From: a bacterium 1XD8-76 | GTDB lineage: Bacteria; Bacillota; Clostridia; Lachnospirales; Lachnospiraceae | Reading direction: 5' to 3' | Length of the DNA stretch: 64,000 nt | Assembly (NCBI GenBank): GCA_003611955.1 | Contig: RAZE01000001.1 | Coordinates: forward strand, 62,001-126,000 | Part shown: in pieces, positions 36,115 through 45,675 of the stretch | How positions within the stretch are numbered: position 1 is the stretch's first letter | How the letters are laid out: every line of letters starts with the position of its first letter | Made by a program: the position numbers and the translations under genes | The notes under the pieces: model-generated | Database searches by the model: none | What the model saw: the letters and a program-made list of their open reading frames with translations, nothing else | What the model was told of the DNA's origin: nothing

Positions 36115-36468
36115 CTAAAATCCTGCCGGAATGGAAAACTCCAGCTCGGAAAGCATTCTGTTATCGATATCCTGTTTCAGTTTGACAAAATCGCGCTCCG
36201 CGCACAGATATTTATCCACTAACGGTTCCGAGCGGAAAGCCGCCGTCTCCAGCTCAAACTCCTCCAGTTTCTGCAGAAGCTCTTCGCCCTCATGGTTCTG
36301 CTGAATCAAAAAATTATTTCTCCTGTACTCGTCAATTCTCTCCTGCAATCCCGGCACTTCGCCTACTTCTCTGCTAACCTCTTCGTAATTACGATATATC
36401 TCGGAATTTTTAATACTGCTGATCAATTCTGCCAGGCTGCTGTTGATTCTCAGGTCATTTTTTAGCAT
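36115..36468 (-). CDS. YlbF-family protein
   Basis: A 117-residue helical protein of the YlbF/YmcA family (PF06133 type). It shows AELISSIKNSEIYRNYEEVS, a basic middle QERIDEYRRNNF, and a helical C-terminus. In Bacillus, YlbF, YmcA and YaaT form a complex that guides mRNA processing by RNase Y. It lies 23 bases after the RNase J gene, so two RNA-processing factors are adjacent. AAAGGAG precedes the ATG. Confidence 0.82.
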   Translation of the reverse strand: MLKNDLRINSSLAELISSIKNSEIYRNYEEVSREVGEVPGLQERIDEYRRNNFLIQQNHEGEELLQKLEEFELETAAFRSEPLVDKYLCAERDFVKLKQDIDNRMLSELEFSIPAGF

Positions 36469-36491
36469 GTAGTAAACTCCTTTTTTTAATT

Positions 36492-38168
36492 TTATACTTC
36501 CATAATGATCGGCAGGATCATAGGCCTGCGCTTCGTCCTCTTCCAGATAAAATCCGTCAGGTCATCCCGAATGCTGCTCTTGAGTTTTCCCCAGTCAACG
36601 ATATTTCTCTCCAGGCACCTCTCCACGGTAAACTGCACGGTGGCCCTCGCCTCATCCATCAGCTCATCGGCCTCCCGCACATACACAAAACCTCTGGATA
36701 CGATATCCGGTCCCGCCGTGAGCTGTCCACTCGCCTGATCAAGCGCCAACACCACGATAATGATGCCGTTCTCCGCAAGATGCTGTCTGTCGCGCAGGAC
36801 CACATTTCCCACATCGCCCACGCCCAGGCCGTCCACCATGATATCGCCGACCGGGACCTTCCCCGTCACCGCAGCGCTCTCCATATCCAGTTCCAGCACA
36901 TTCCCGCTGGACAGAATGAAAATTCTTTCTTTCGGAATCCCCAGCGCTTCCGCCAGCTTCGCGTTGGCCTTTAAGTGCTTGTACTCTCCGTGTACCGGGA
37001 TCGCATACTTCGGCTGCACAAGGTTATAGATCAGTTTAATCTCCTCCTGGCAGGCATGTCCTGAGACATGGGGCGCATCCTGAAAGATCACATCCGCCCC
37101 TTTTACGAGCAGATCATTGATCACTTTCGTGACGGCCTTCTCATTTCCCGGAATCGGATGGGAAGAAAAGATCACGGTGTCGTTCGGACCGATGGATATC
37201 TTTTTATGGTTGTTGCCGGCCATACGGCTTAACGCCGCCATGCTCTCCCCCTGACTTCCCGTGGCGATGATCACCGTCCTGTCCTCCGGATAATCTTTGA
37301 GCTGTTCGATATCGATCAGCGTGTTCTCCGGTATCTGCAGGCAGTCCAGACTGGTGGCAGTCTCTATGATGTTGACCATACTGCGGCCCTCCACCACAAC
37401 CTTCCTGCCGAACTTGCAGGCCGAGTTGATGATCTGCTGCACCCTGTCCACATTGGACGCAAAAGTCGCTATGATAAGCCTTGTGTTTTTATGCTCCTCA
37501 AAAATCTGGTCAAAAGTGGGCCCCAATGTCTTCTCCGAGGGAGTAAAGCCCGGACGCTCCGCGTTGGTGGAATCGCTCATCAGGGCGAGCACCCCTTTCT
37601 TCCCCAGTTCCGCGAACCGCTGCAGATCTATGGCATCCCCGAACACCGGCGTGTAATCCACCTTAAAGTCTCCCGTGTGTACCACGATCCCCGCCGGGGA
37701 ATAGATGGCCAGTGCCGCCGCATCCACAATGCTGTGGTTTGTCTTGATAAACTCGATCCTGAAATCGTCCAGCGTAATCATTTGACCGAATTTCACGACC
37801 CGCTGTCTCACATGGCCGTTTAAGCCATGCTCCTCCAGTTTTCTGTCTATAATGCCCATCGTCAGCCTTGTCGCGTAGATCGGCACCAAAATTTCTTTCA
37901 ATACATAGGGCAGCGCACCGATGTGGTCCTCGTGCCCGTGAGTAATAATAAATCCCTTTATTTTCCCCACATTTTCTCTCAAATAAGTAATATCCGGTAT
38001 CACAAGGTCGATACCCAGCATGTCGTCATCCGGAAATGACAGGCCGCAGTCCACGACAATAATACTGTCCCCATACTCAAAGGCAGTAATATTCATGCCT
38101 ATTTCGTCCAGTCCGCCAAGCGGAATGATCTTAAGCCTGGACGCCGTCTTCATTTTTTCTTTCTTCAA
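36492..38168 (-). CDS. rnjA: Ribonuclease J
   Basis: A 558-residue metallo-beta-lactamase/beta-CASP RNase with endo- and 5'-3' exonuclease activity in known homologues. Seen: the metal motif ITHGHEDHIGALPYV, VDCGLSFPDDDMLGID, the HTGDFKVDYTPVFGD segment, ALMSDSTNAERPG, and PVHGEYKHL near the beta-CASP end. The start is a TTG at 38168, 8 bases after GGAGGG. ATG 38153 would be too far from that site. It is cotranscribed with the DUF1292 gene upstream. Confidence 0.93.
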   Translation of the reverse strand: MKKEKMKTASRLKIIPLGGLDEIGMNITAFEYGDSIIVVDCGLSFPDDDMLGIDLVIPDITYLRENVGKIKGFIITHGHEDHIGALPYVLKEILVPIYATRLTMGIIDRKLEEHGLNGHVRQRVVKFGQMITLDDFRIEFIKTNHSIVDAAALAIYSPAGIVVHTGDFKVDYTPVFGDAIDLQRFAELGKKGVLALMSDSTNAERPGFTPSEKTLGPTFDQIFEEHKNTRLIIATFASNVDRVQQIINSACKFGRKVVVEGRSMVNIIETATSLDCLQIPENTLIDIEQLKDYPEDRTVIIATGSQGESMAALSRMAGNNHKKISIGPNDTVIFSSHPIPGNEKAVTKVINDLLVKGADVIFQDAPHVSGHACQEEIKLIYNLVQPKYAIPVHGEYKHLKANAKLAEALGIPKERIFILSSGNVLELDMESAAVTGKVPVGDIMVDGLGVGDVGNVVLRDRQHLAENGIIIVVLALDQASGQLTAGPDIVSRGFVYVREADELMDEARATVQFTVERCLERNIVDWGKLKSSIRDDLTDFIWKRTKRRPMILPIIMEV

Positions 38169-38204
38169 TCAAATTCCCTCCATACTGCTCGTCTGAAGAG
38201 AAGA

Positions 38205-38471
38205 CTACTCATCATCTGACACAAATGTCACATCCTCCATTAATGTTTCAAAGACAGCCGCCACCGCACCGAGCTCTTTCTCTTCGGATACGATCTCGTA
38301 CAGTCCGTCTTTTTCTTCCGGCTTTGACAGATCTTTCAAAATCAGAGCGTCCCCGTCTCCGTCTTCCATATCAGTTACTAAAATATAATTCGTTCCGCCG
38401 ATCTTTGTCTGTTCCAGAACGTAAAACTCCACTTTCTCGGTTCCGTTTACCGTAAATGTAATTTTCTCCAT
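38205..38471 (-). CDS. DUF1292 protein (YrzB-like)
   Basis: An 88-residue acidic protein of the DUF1292 family, with VLEQTKIGGTNYILVTDMED in the centre and DALILKDLS. It sits right after ruvX and ireB, exactly where yrzB lies in other Firmicutes. The biochemical function is not known. Confidence 0.85.
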   Translation of the reverse strand: MEKITFTVNGTEKVEFYVLEQTKIGGTNYILVTDMEDGDGDALILKDLSKPEEKDGLYEIVSEEKELGAVAAVFETLMEDVTFVSDDE

Positions 38472-38477
38472 ATCTCT

Positions 38478-38936
38478 CTACCTCTCCGGTTCCTGTGCCC
38501 CGGAAGCCGAATCCCGCATTCCCCTGTAGTCCAGATAACTCTGCAGAATCAGAACGGCCGCGATCTTATCTACGTATTCTTTCCTGTGTTCCCTGCGCAC
38601 ATTCGCCTCTATCAGTATTTTTTCCGCCGCCACGGTAGTCAGCCTCTCGTCCCAGAGCGTGACGGGCAGGCCTGTCCTCCGCTCCAGCATATCCTTAAAC
38701 TCCGCGGAGAGTTTCGAGCGTTCTCCCTCGTCCGCATTCATATGCCTGGGATTGCCCAGTACAATTTCAGACACTTCATATTCTTCAATCAGTGCCTCGA
38801 TCTGTGCCAGTGTCCGGCGAAGTTTATTCTCTCCCTTTCGCTGGATCGTAGTGATCCCCTGGGCAGTGATGAGAAGCGGATCGCTTATCGCAACGCCTAC
38901 CGTTTTGGAGCCGAAATCCAAACCCATTATTCGCAT
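38478..38936 (-). CDS. ruvX: RuvX/YqgF Holliday-junction resolvase-like protein
   Basis: A 152-residue RNase H-fold protein starting [20 protein letters not shown], with [10 protein letters not shown] and [15 protein letters not shown], the three motifs of YqgF. Homologues act in 16S rRNA maturation and are proposed resolvases. It is encoded between ireB and DUF1292 in the conserved Firmicute order. Confidence 0.93.
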   Translation of the reverse strand: MRIMGLDFGSKTVGVAISDPLLITAQGITTIQRKGENKLRRTLAQIEALIEEYEVSEIVLGNPRHMNADEGERSKLSAEFKDMLERRTGLPVTLWDERLTTVAAEKILIEANVRREHRKEYVDKIAAVLILQSYLDYRGMRDSASGAQEPER

Positions 38937-38948
38937 AATACGCCCTCG

Positions 38949-39212
38949 CTATTTCCATCCGTTGCTTCTGATATACTGCTCCAACAGTTCCTCGACCAGC
39001 TCGTCCCTCTCCACTTTCATGATGAGACTCCTCGCCCCCTGGTGGTTTGTAATATAGGTGGGATCTCCCGACATGATATATCCCACGATCTGATTCACCG
39101 GATTATATCCTTTCTCGGTCAAAGCGTGATACACCGTATCCAAAATAATTCTTGTTCCGTTTTCCTGCTCCGCTTCCACCTTAAAAAACCTGGTATTTCC
39201 AAAATCTTCCAT
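38949..39212 (-). CDS. IreB-family regulatory phosphoprotein
   Basis: An 87-residue protein with [20 protein letters not shown], the hallmark of the IreB (DUF965/YrzL) family. In Enterococcus, IreB is phosphorylated on threonines by the IreK kinase and modulates cephalosporin resistance. It heads the ireB-ruvX-DUF1292-rnjA run and has a promoter directly upstream. Confidence 0.92.
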   Translation of the reverse strand: MEDFGNTRFFKVEAEQENGTRIILDTVYHALTEKGYNPVNQIVGYIMSGDPTYITNHQGARSLIMKVERDELVEELLEQYIRSNGWK

Positions 39213-39279
39213 ATTCTGTACCCTTCGTCCCGCTGTCGTCCTTCTGTATACTCACTATACTGGCGAAAATTCTCTTCAC

Positions 39280-39308
39280 ATTTTAACCTAAAAGCTTCGT
39301 AAAATCAA
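39280..39308 (-). promoter_or_regulatory. Promoter of the ireB-ruvX operon
   Basis: Minus-strand TTGATT (39308-39303) and TAAAAT (39285-39280) with 17-base spacing. The -35 box directly follows the mtaB stop codon. Confidence 0.58.
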
Positions 39309-40664
39309 CTATTCGAACCATAATAAATTATCTTCTGTGAATCCGGTCAGCTTCCCGGCGCATATTTTCCCGCAAAGATCTTCTTTTGTCCTTTTTGCCG
39401 CCCTGATATACTCCGCGGTATAACCGACCTGGCAGGAAACACCGTCCATCTCCCTGCTCTCCTCAAAAAGCACTTCGACATCTCTCCCTATGTAATTTTT
39501 CCGAAACTCCTTCGACTGCCCTTTTGCAAGCTCCAACAGTATTTCGCTCCGCCTCTTTTTTACGGGCTCCGGCACCTGGTCCTTTCTCACGGCCGCCGTT
39601 GTGCCCTCCCTCCTGGAATACGGAAAAACGTGCATCTCATAAAAACGGATCTCCTCCAGAAAACGTTTTGTTTTCTCAAACTCCTCCTCGCTCTCCCCCG
39701 GGAACCCCACAATAACATCCGTGGTGATGGCCGGGTGCTCAAAAGTCTCCCGAAGCAGCTCCACCTTCTCCAAGTATTCCCGCGCCGTATAATGTCTATT
39801 CATACGGCGCAGTGTTTCATCACATCCGCTCTGCAGGGAGAGATGAAAATGATGACACAGCTTTTTTATCCCTTTTAATCCCTCCGCAAATTCCGGCACA
39901 ATAATACGGGGCTCCAGGGAACCTAACCGGATCCGGCCCAGTCCCTCCACACGATCCAGTTCCTGCAGCAGGTGCAGTAAGCGTCCGCCCGGAAAGGGCT
40001 CCCCCGGCAGCGGATTCTTTCTGCCGTCAAAATCCAGTCCGTAGGAACTGATGTGGATCCCGGTCAGCACGATCTCCCGAAACCCGTTCGCTGCGAGTCC
40101 CTGTACCTCCTGCAAAATATCCTCTTCTCTGCGGCTTCTGACTCTGCCCCTCGCATAAGGTATGATGCAGTAAGAGCAAAATTGGTTGCATCCGTCCTGA
40201 ATTTTTATGTAGGCGCGGGTGTGTTCCGCGGTTCGCACCAGCCGCATCTCCTCGTATTCCGTCTCCGCACCTATATCGACGACCGTCCTCCCGCCGAGAG
40301 TCTTGTCCGCCCCCTCCCTGTCCCGCAAATATTCCTCCAGAATTTCCGCGATATCCTTTTTGCGGTTATTGCCGATCACCAGGTCTACCGACTCATCGGA
40401 CAGCGCCCGTTCCCCTGCAGTCTGGACATAGCAGCCCACCGCTGCCACCACCGCTTCCGGATTTCTCTTTTTCGCCTGATGCAGCATCTGTCTGCTCTTT
40501 CTGTCCGCAATATTCGTCACGGAACAGGTATTTATGATATAAATATCGGCGACTTCATCAAACGGCACAATAGAAAAGCCCTTTTCCTCCAGTTTTTGCC
40601 CAATAACGTCCAATTCATAGGAATTGACCTTACATCCAAGATTGTGTAATGCCACGTTTCTCAT
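39309..40664 (-). CDS. mtaB: tRNA (N6-L-threonylcarbamoyladenosine-37-C2)-methylthiotransferase
   Basis: A 451-residue radical-SAM methylthiotransferase. The N-terminal domain has three Cys in NLGCKVNSYE, NTCSVTNIADRKS and VGCYVQT. The radical-SAM core has DGCNQFCSYCIIPYARGRVR (CxxxCxxC). A TRAM domain ends the protein. NIADRKSRQ favours MtaB (ms2t6A) over MiaB. ATG 40664 follows AAAGGA by 10 bases. It diverges from the Crh-like HPr gene. Confidence 0.93.
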   Translation of the reverse strand: MRNVALHNLGCKVNSYELDVIGQKLEEKGFSIVPFDEVADIYIINTCSVTNIADRKSRQMLHQAKKRNPEAVVAAVGCYVQTAGERALSDESVDLVIGNNRKKDIAEILEEYLRDREGADKTLGGRTVVDIGAETEYEEMRLVRTAEHTRAYIKIQDGCNQFCSYCIIPYARGRVRSRREEDILQEVQGLAANGFREIVLTGIHISSYGLDFDGRKNPLPGEPFPGGRLLHLLQELDRVEGLGRIRLGSLEPRIIVPEFAEGLKGIKKLCHHFHLSLQSGCDETLRRMNRHYTAREYLEKVELLRETFEHPAITTDVIVGFPGESEEEFEKTKRFLEEIRFYEMHVFPYSRREGTTAAVRKDQVPEPVKKRRSEILLELAKGQSKEFRKNYIGRDVEVLFEESREMDGVSCQVGYTAEYIRAAKRTKEDLCGKICAGKLTGFTEDNLLWFE

Positions 40665-40699
40665 AATAATTATTCCTTTATTTTCGTAGTAATTTGGTA

Positions 40700-40728
40700 T
40701 TGACTTTTCCCCATTCTGCAAGTAGACT
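40700..40728 (+). promoter_or_regulatory. Promoter of the Crh-like HPr gene
   Basis: TTGACT and TAGACT with 17-base spacing, about 80 bases before the start codon. Confidence 0.55.
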
Positions 40729-40806
40729 AAGGGAACAAGAACATAAAATCAGCAAGTGCCCGGGCAGTGCACTCGCGGAACTCTGCACGAGAAGGAGGAA
40801 CTGCTA

Positions 40807-41040
40807 ATGAAAACTGTTAAAATTTCTTTAAATTCTATCGACAAAGTAAAATCCTTCGTAAATGAGATCACGAAGTTTGACAATGAGTTCGATTTAGTTT
40901 CAGGCCGTTATGTTATCGATGCAAAATCCATTATGGGTATCTTCTCTCTGGATTTATCCAAGCCTATCGATCTGAACATCCACGCCGAAAAAGAAATGGA
41001 CGATATTATGAGCGCTTTGCAGCCATATTTAATTCAGTAG
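40807..41040 (+). CDS. HPr-family protein without the phospho-histidine (Crh-like)
   Basis: A 77-residue HPr-fold protein. The segment YVIDAKSIMGIFSLDLSKPI matches the HPr region around regulatory Ser46 (consensus KSIMG), and its serine is Ser41 here. The HARP motif holding catalytic His15 is absent: residues 7-16 read SLNSIDKVKS... in its place. This is the pattern of Crh, which takes part in carbon repression but not PTS transfer. AAGGAGG lies 8 bases before ATG 40807. It forms a single-gene unit with promoter and terminator. Confidence 0.78.
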   Translation: MKTVKISLNSIDKVKSFVNEITKFDNEFDLVSGRYVIDAKSIMGIFSLDLSKPIDLNIHAEKEMDDIMSALQPYLIQ

Positions 41041-41073
41041 AAATCGAATATACATAGAATTTAAAAATCACGG

Positions 41074-41102
41074 AACCGGAAGCAGATGCTTCCGGTTTTT
41101 TA
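41074..41102 (+). terminator. Terminator after the Crh-like gene
   Basis: AACCGGAAGCA-GA-TGCTTCCGGTT stem followed by a T-run. Confidence 0.85.
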
Positions 41103-41129
41103 CGTAGGGCCGCCCGTAGCCGCAGCCTT

Positions 41130-42323
41130 CTATCTGTCCGCGCTCACCGCAAGGATCTCTCTTGTCTCAAGAGCGGTGCGCACCAGCTCATCTATCCTCT
41201 CCGCCAAATGTGTCTCATGTTTCCGAATGATATTCAGGTTCGGCTTCGTCACGGGATGTTTTGCCACGAAGATCGTACAGCAGTCCTCATAGGGAAGTAC
41301 CGATGTCTCATAGGTGTCGATCTTTTCAGCGATCTCCACAATATCCATCTTGTCGAAGGCGATCAGCGGACGGTACACCGGCAGCGTGCACACTTCATTT
41401 GTCACCAGTAAGGACGCCGTAGTCTGGGATGCCACCTGCCCGATGGATTCCCCGGTGATCAGTCCCAGGCAGCCGTTCTCCTTCGCCAGATATTCCGCGA
41501 TCCGCATCATATATCTGCGCATAATGATCGTCAGCTCATCATGAGGGCATTTATCGTATATATACATCTGAATATCCGTAAAGTTGATCACATGCAGATG
41601 TATCTCCCCGGCATATTTCGACACCGCTTTCGCGAGATCGATCACTTTCTGCTTCGCCCGCTCGCTGGTATACGGCGGCGCATGGAAATACACCGCGTCG
41701 ATCCGGACGCCTCTCTTTGCGATCATATAGCCCGCCACGGGAGAATCGATCCCCCCCGACAACAGCAGCATCGCTTTTCCCGCCGTCCCCACAGGCATTC
41801 CGCCGGGCCCCGGGATGACAACGGAATACACATAAATGTGTTCGCGCACCTCCACATTCAGCATTACCTCGGGCTCATGTACGTCCACCCGCATCTCAGG
41901 AAACGCATTTAAGAGAGCTTCCCCCAGATCGCAGTTGATCTCCATCGAGGTCTTCGGATAATTTTTTCTGGCTCTCCGCGCGTTCACCTTAAAGGTCAGA
42001 TGCTTGTCCTCGTACACTGCATCCATATATTTTACGATCTCCCCGCTCAGTCTCTCAAATCCCTCATCCTCCAGCTGGATCATCGGACAGATATGGGAAA
42101 GCCCGAATACTCTTTTCAGGTTCTCCACCACCTCATCGTAATCGTAGCGTTCCGAAATGACATCCGCGTAGATACGCCCCTGCTCCTTTCTCACCGAAAA
42201 CTCTCCCTCGCACCGTCTGAGAGCGTATCGGATCTGCTCCACCAGGGCATCTTCAAAGAGATAGCGGTTCCGGCCCTTGATGCCGATCTCAGCATATTTC
42301 AGCAAAAATGCTTTGTATTCCAT
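41130..42323 (-). CDS. thiI: tRNA 4-thiouridine synthase ThiI
   Basis: A 397-residue enzyme with an N-terminal ferredoxin-like/THUMP region (to about residue 165) and a PP-loop ATPase domain with MLLLSGGIDSPVAGYM. No rhodanese domain follows, as in many Firmicutes, where a cysteine desulfurase hands over sulfur directly. The cysteine desulfurase gene is next to it upstream, matching the NifZ-ThiI pair of Bacillus. ATG 42323 is chosen because the family starts MEYKAFLLKYAEIGIKG. Confidence 0.94.
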   Translation of the reverse strand: MEYKAFLLKYAEIGIKGRNRYLFEDALVEQIRYALRRCEGEFSVRKEQGRIYADVISERYDYDEVVENLKRVFGLSHICPMIQLEDEGFERLSGEIVKYMDAVYEDKHLTFKVNARRARKNYPKTSMEINCDLGEALLNAFPEMRVDVHEPEVMLNVEVREHIYVYSVVIPGPGGMPVGTAGKAMLLLSGGIDSPVAGYMIAKRGVRIDAVYFHAPPYTSERAKQKVIDLAKAVSKYAGEIHLHVINFTDIQMYIYDKCPHDELTIIMRRYMMRIAEYLAKENGCLGLITGESIGQVASQTTASLLVTNEVCTLPVYRPLIAFDKMDIVEIAEKIDTYETSVLPYEDCCTIFVAKHPVTKPNLNIIRKHETHLAERIDELVRTALETREILAVSADR

Positions 42324-42393
42324 GTTCTTTTCCTTTCCGCGTTCTTTCATCCCCAAAATTTTCCATAAATTTTTTTGCCGCTTCCGTCCCCAT

Positions 42394-42423
42394 ATTATAG
42401 GTAGGCTGCCGTATAGTTGTCAA
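42394..42423 (-). promoter_or_regulatory. Promoter of thiI
   Basis: Minus-strand TTGACA (42423-42418) and TATAAT (42399-42394) with 18-base spacing, about 70 bases before thiI. Confidence 0.65.
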
Positions 42424-42443
42424 CCTCGGCGTAAAAAATTTTG

Positions 42444-42480
42444 AAAAAAAGACGGGATCCGTATTCTCTCACCCGTCTTT
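42444..42480 (-). terminator. Terminator after the cysteine desulfurase gene
   Basis: AAGACGGG/CCCGTCTT arms followed by a T7 run on the minus strand, so thiI is transcribed apart from the desulfurase gene, from its own promoter. Confidence 0.7.
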
Positions 42481-42516
42481 CCAAATCTCACTACACAATA
42501 TCTTTTATCATCCTGT

Positions 42517-43677
42517 CTAATATCTCGAATATCTCCTCAGCACAGGCACTATCTCATGCAGTGCGCGTACAGTATAGACTATTTCCTCCTCTGTGGTAAA
42601 CAGGGAGAGGCTGAAGCGCAGAGTGGATTCCAGCAGAGAGCGCTCCACGCCGATCGCTTTGAGTGTCTCCGACGGGCGGGGATGCTTTGCAGCACAGGCA
42701 CTTCCCGCGGATACACAGATTCCTTTGTCCTCCAGCGCATGGAGAAGCACCTCGCTCCTGACGCCGCGGAAAGATATACTCACCACATGGGGCGCTCCTT
42801 CTCTGCCCGGACAGCCGTTCACCTGAATATTTCCGATATCCGCAACTCCCTGTATCAGTTTTTCCCGCAGGCGGTACATCCGCCCGGTGTCCTCTTCCAG
42901 CGTCTCATATATCTTTACGCTCGCCAGTCCCAGTCCCGCAATGGCGGGAACATTCTCCGTGCCCGAGCGTATTCCTCCCTGCTGCCCGCCGCCATGTACG
43001 ACAGGATGCAGTTTCACCTTCTCCGCCACATATAAAAATCCGATGCCTTTCGGACCGTGGATCTTATGACCGCTGACCGAGAGCAGATCAATATACATCT
43101 TCTTCGGATAAATGCGGAATTTCCCGAATCCCTGCACCGCATCCACATGGAACAGTGTGCGCGGATTTATTTTTTTGATCAGTGCTCCTATCTCCGCGAT
43201 CGGTTCCACCGCACCGATCTCATTGTTGGTGTGCATGATCGACACGAGGATCGTATCGGGCCGAATGCTCTTTTGCAGGTCCTCCATCCTCACCCTTCCG
43301 GTACCGTCCACCGGAAGATATGTCACACGGAATCCCTGCTGTTCCAGATATTCCATTGTTTTGAGCACCGCGGGATGCTCTATTCTGGTAGTGATCAGAT
43401 GCATGCCGTTTCTTCTGTTTGCCATCGCCGCTCCGACCAGCGCCAGATTATCCGCCTCTGTGCCGCCGGAAGTAAATATAATTTCTTTCTCATTCACCTT
43501 CAGCAGTCTCGCAATCTGCTCTTTCGCATGTTTCACATACTGTTCGGCCTGTACGCCCTTAAAGTGCATACTGGAAGGATTTCCGTAATCCTTCAGCATG
43601 ATCTTTGTCATAAGTTCAGCCACCTCCGGGAAAACGCGGGTTGTCGCCGAATTGTCCAGATATACTTCCATTTTCAT
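42517..43677 (-). CDS. Cysteine desulfurase (NifS/IscS family)
   Basis: A 386-residue PLP enzyme that takes sulfur from cysteine as a protein persulfide. Seen: EVYLDNSATTRVFPEVAEL at the N-terminus, PLP lysine in SVSGHKIHGPKGIGF, and active Cys in SAGSACAAKHPRPSETL. Its position before thiI suggests delivery of sulfur for tRNA 4-thiouridine. The start is one of two ATGs two codons apart (43677 or 43671). Confidence 0.93.
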   Translation of the reverse strand: MKMEVYLDNSATTRVFPEVAELMTKIMLKDYGNPSSMHFKGVQAEQYVKHAKEQIARLLKVNEKEIIFTSGGTEADNLALVGAAMANRRNGMHLITTRIEHPAVLKTMEYLEQQGFRVTYLPVDGTGRVRMEDLQKSIRPDTILVSIMHTNNEIGAVEPIAEIGALIKKINPRTLFHVDAVQGFGKFRIYPKKMYIDLLSVSGHKIHGPKGIGFLYVAEKVKLHPVVHGGGQQGGIRSGTENVPAIAGLGLASVKIYETLEEDTGRMYRLREKLIQGVADIGNIQVNGCPGREGAPHVVSISFRGVRSEVLLHALEDKGICVSAGSACAAKHPRPSETLKAIGVERSLLESTLRFSLSLFTTEEEIVYTVRALHEIVPVLRRYSRY

Positions 43678-43800
43678 CGTTCTCCTGTCTCCTGTCTGTA
43701 TCTGTCAGATCAGCCCTGCGCAGGCGCCTCTATGAATACATCCATTTTCTGTCTCATAACTTATTTTATGTATCTGTCGAAAAAAGGTACCAGATTACTG

Positions 43801-44538
43801 TCACTCTAACGCATACATCAGCCAGGAGAGAGCTGTGATCGCCGCCGTCTCCGTCCTGAGTATCCTTCTCCCCAGCGTGACCGGTATCACGCCGGCATTT
43901 TTTGCCTCCTCGATCTCCGCCTCCTCAAAGCCTCCCTCCGGTCCGATAAAGACCGCGATCTTCTGCCCCGGCTTCAACTCCCCGAGGAGCCTTTTTGTCT
44001 CCGCCATGCCCTCCGCCCGCTCATAGGGGATCAGCCTGACATCCATATCCGCCGCATAGGACAGCGCCTGCGAAAAACGCATCACTTCGTGGACGCGGGG
44101 AATGATCCTGCGCCCGCTCTGCTTTGCCGCCGCCTCCGAAATGCTCTGCCAGCGCTGCACTTTGCTCTTTTGCTTCTTCTCCTCCAGCTTTACAACGCAC
44201 CGCCTGCACGCCACCGGAATGATCTCGAAACACCCCAGTTCCACGGCTTTCTGCAAAATGAGCTCCATCTTATCGCCCTTGGGAAACCCCTGGAACAAAA
44301 ATACTTTCGCGGGGAGTTCCGTGTCCGCCTCCTCCGCCGACAAAATATCACAGCAGACGCTGTTCTCCTTAAACTCCCGTATCTCACAGATCCATTTTTT
44401 CCCTTCAGCTTCGCTGACCGCCGTTATCCTCTCCCCTGCGCGCATGCGGAGCACATTTTTGATGTGGTTGACATCCGTTCCCATGATCACGATATGACCG
44501 TCCCGCACTGCCGATGGTTCTATAAAAAACTGGTACAT
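43801..44538 (-). CDS. rsmE: 16S rRNA m3U1498 methyltransferase RsmE
   Basis: A 245-residue SPOUT methyltransferase. It has an N-terminal PUA-like part (NHIKNVLRMRAGERI) and the C-terminal knot with FIGPEGGFEEAEIEEAK and LGRRILRTETAAITAL, the signature of RsmE. It starts directly at the end of prmA, the usual Firmicute pairing after dnaJ. Confidence 0.95.
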   Translation of the reverse strand: MYQFFIEPSAVRDGHIVIMGTDVNHIKNVLRMRAGERITAVSEAEGKKWICEIREFKENSVCCDILSAEEADTELPAKVFLFQGFPKGDKMELILQKAVELGCFEIIPVACRRCVVKLEEKKQKSKVQRWQSISEAAAKQSGRRIIPRVHEVMRFSQALSYAADMDVRLIPYERAEGMAETKRLLGELKPGQKIAVFIGPEGGFEEAEIEEAKNAGVIPVTLGRRILRTETAAITALSWLMYALE

Positions 44539-45600
44539 CTATATCTCCTGTTCCGTATCCGCTTTTCTCGCCGTCACACTCACCCATTCGCCCTGGTAAG
44601 TCACCTCCAGAATCTCCAGTCCGGCGCTTTCCACCGCTTCCCTGACCACATCCTCCCTGTCGTCAATGATTCCCGATGTGATGTAGATCCCGCCGGGCTT
44701 TAACTGATGTACGATGACCGGCGTCAGCGGCACGAGCACATCCGCCAGTATGTTCGCCACAACGATATCGTAACAACCAAAGCCCGCTTTCTCCTGCACT
44801 TCCCTATCCGTGATAATATTGCCGATAATCAACTCAAACAGTTCCGGCGAAATATGGTTTGCCTCCAGATTTTCCTCCACCGCAGGCACCGCGCAGGGAT
44901 CCAGATCCGTGCCGACCACTCTCCTTCCGCCGTACATCAGAGAAAGAATTCCCAGGATGCCGCTGCCGGTTCCCACATCCAGCAATACGGTATCTTCTGT
45001 CAGATACTTTCTGATCTGCCGAATGCAGAGCTGAGTCGTCTCGTGCATCCCTGTCCCGAAGGCAGTCCCCGGATCGATGTGCAGGATCTTCCTTCCCTCA
45101 TCCTCCGGCTTTACTTCCTCCCAGGATGGGATCACCAGCAGATCATCTATATAAAACTGATGGAAATACTGTTTCCAGTTGTTGATCCAGTCGATGTCCT
45201 CGGTCTCATCCACGGCTACACTTCCCTCGCCGATATCCATAAACTGCCGCAGGCCCGCCAGCTCTTCCACCACACGCCCTAAAACGTCCTGTTCCCCCAC
45301 ATATATTTTCTCCACGCCGAAAACGTCCGTTATCGTCTCCGCATTTTCCGCCGTAAAGTCTGTCCGCGGAAGCAGCAGTCTCCCGTCCTCTGTCTCCTCC
45401 ACAAAAAAGCTGAGATAGGCGATGCCGTCGTCCCGCTCCCCCTCCGGCATGATATCCACAAACATCTGCTCCTTTTCCAGCGCCGTCAGCGGCACCTTAT
45501 CCTCGATCTGCGCCCCTTCCAGGCCGATATCATAGAGCGTGCTGACAATAATATCCTCCGCGTCCGTGATGGTTTTTATTCTGAATTTTTTCCATTTCAT
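44539..45600 (-). CDS. prmA: Ribosomal protein L11 methyltransferase PrmA
   Basis: A 353-residue SAM-dependent methyltransferase that trimethylates ribosomal protein L11. The N-terminal recognition domain precedes HIDPGTAFGTGMHETTQLC, then VLLDVGTGSGILGILSLMYG (SAM loop) and VVANILADVLVPLTP (catalytic region). ATG 45600 is chosen from the ribosome site AAGGGAG and the family start MKWKKFRI. It is coupled to rsmE with no gap. Confidence 0.95.
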   Translation of the reverse strand: MKWKKFRIKTITDAEDIIVSTLYDIGLEGAQIEDKVPLTALEKEQMFVDIMPEGERDDGIAYLSFFVEETEDGRLLLPRTDFTAENAETITDVFGVEKIYVGEQDVLGRVVEELAGLRQFMDIGEGSVAVDETEDIDWINNWKQYFHQFYIDDLLVIPSWEEVKPEDEGRKILHIDPGTAFGTGMHETTQLCIRQIRKYLTEDTVLLDVGTGSGILGILSLMYGGRRVVGTDLDPCAVPAVEENLEANHISPELFELIIGNIITDREVQEKAGFGCYDIVVANILADVLVPLTPVIVHQLKPGGIYITSGIIDDREDVVREAVESAGLEILEVTYQGEWVSVTARKADTEQEI

Positions 45601-45675
45601 CGCTGTTCTCCCTTCTTTCCGCCTATCTACCATATCACATATTTCGCACAAAAAGAAGCTTTTTTATTTTTCCTC

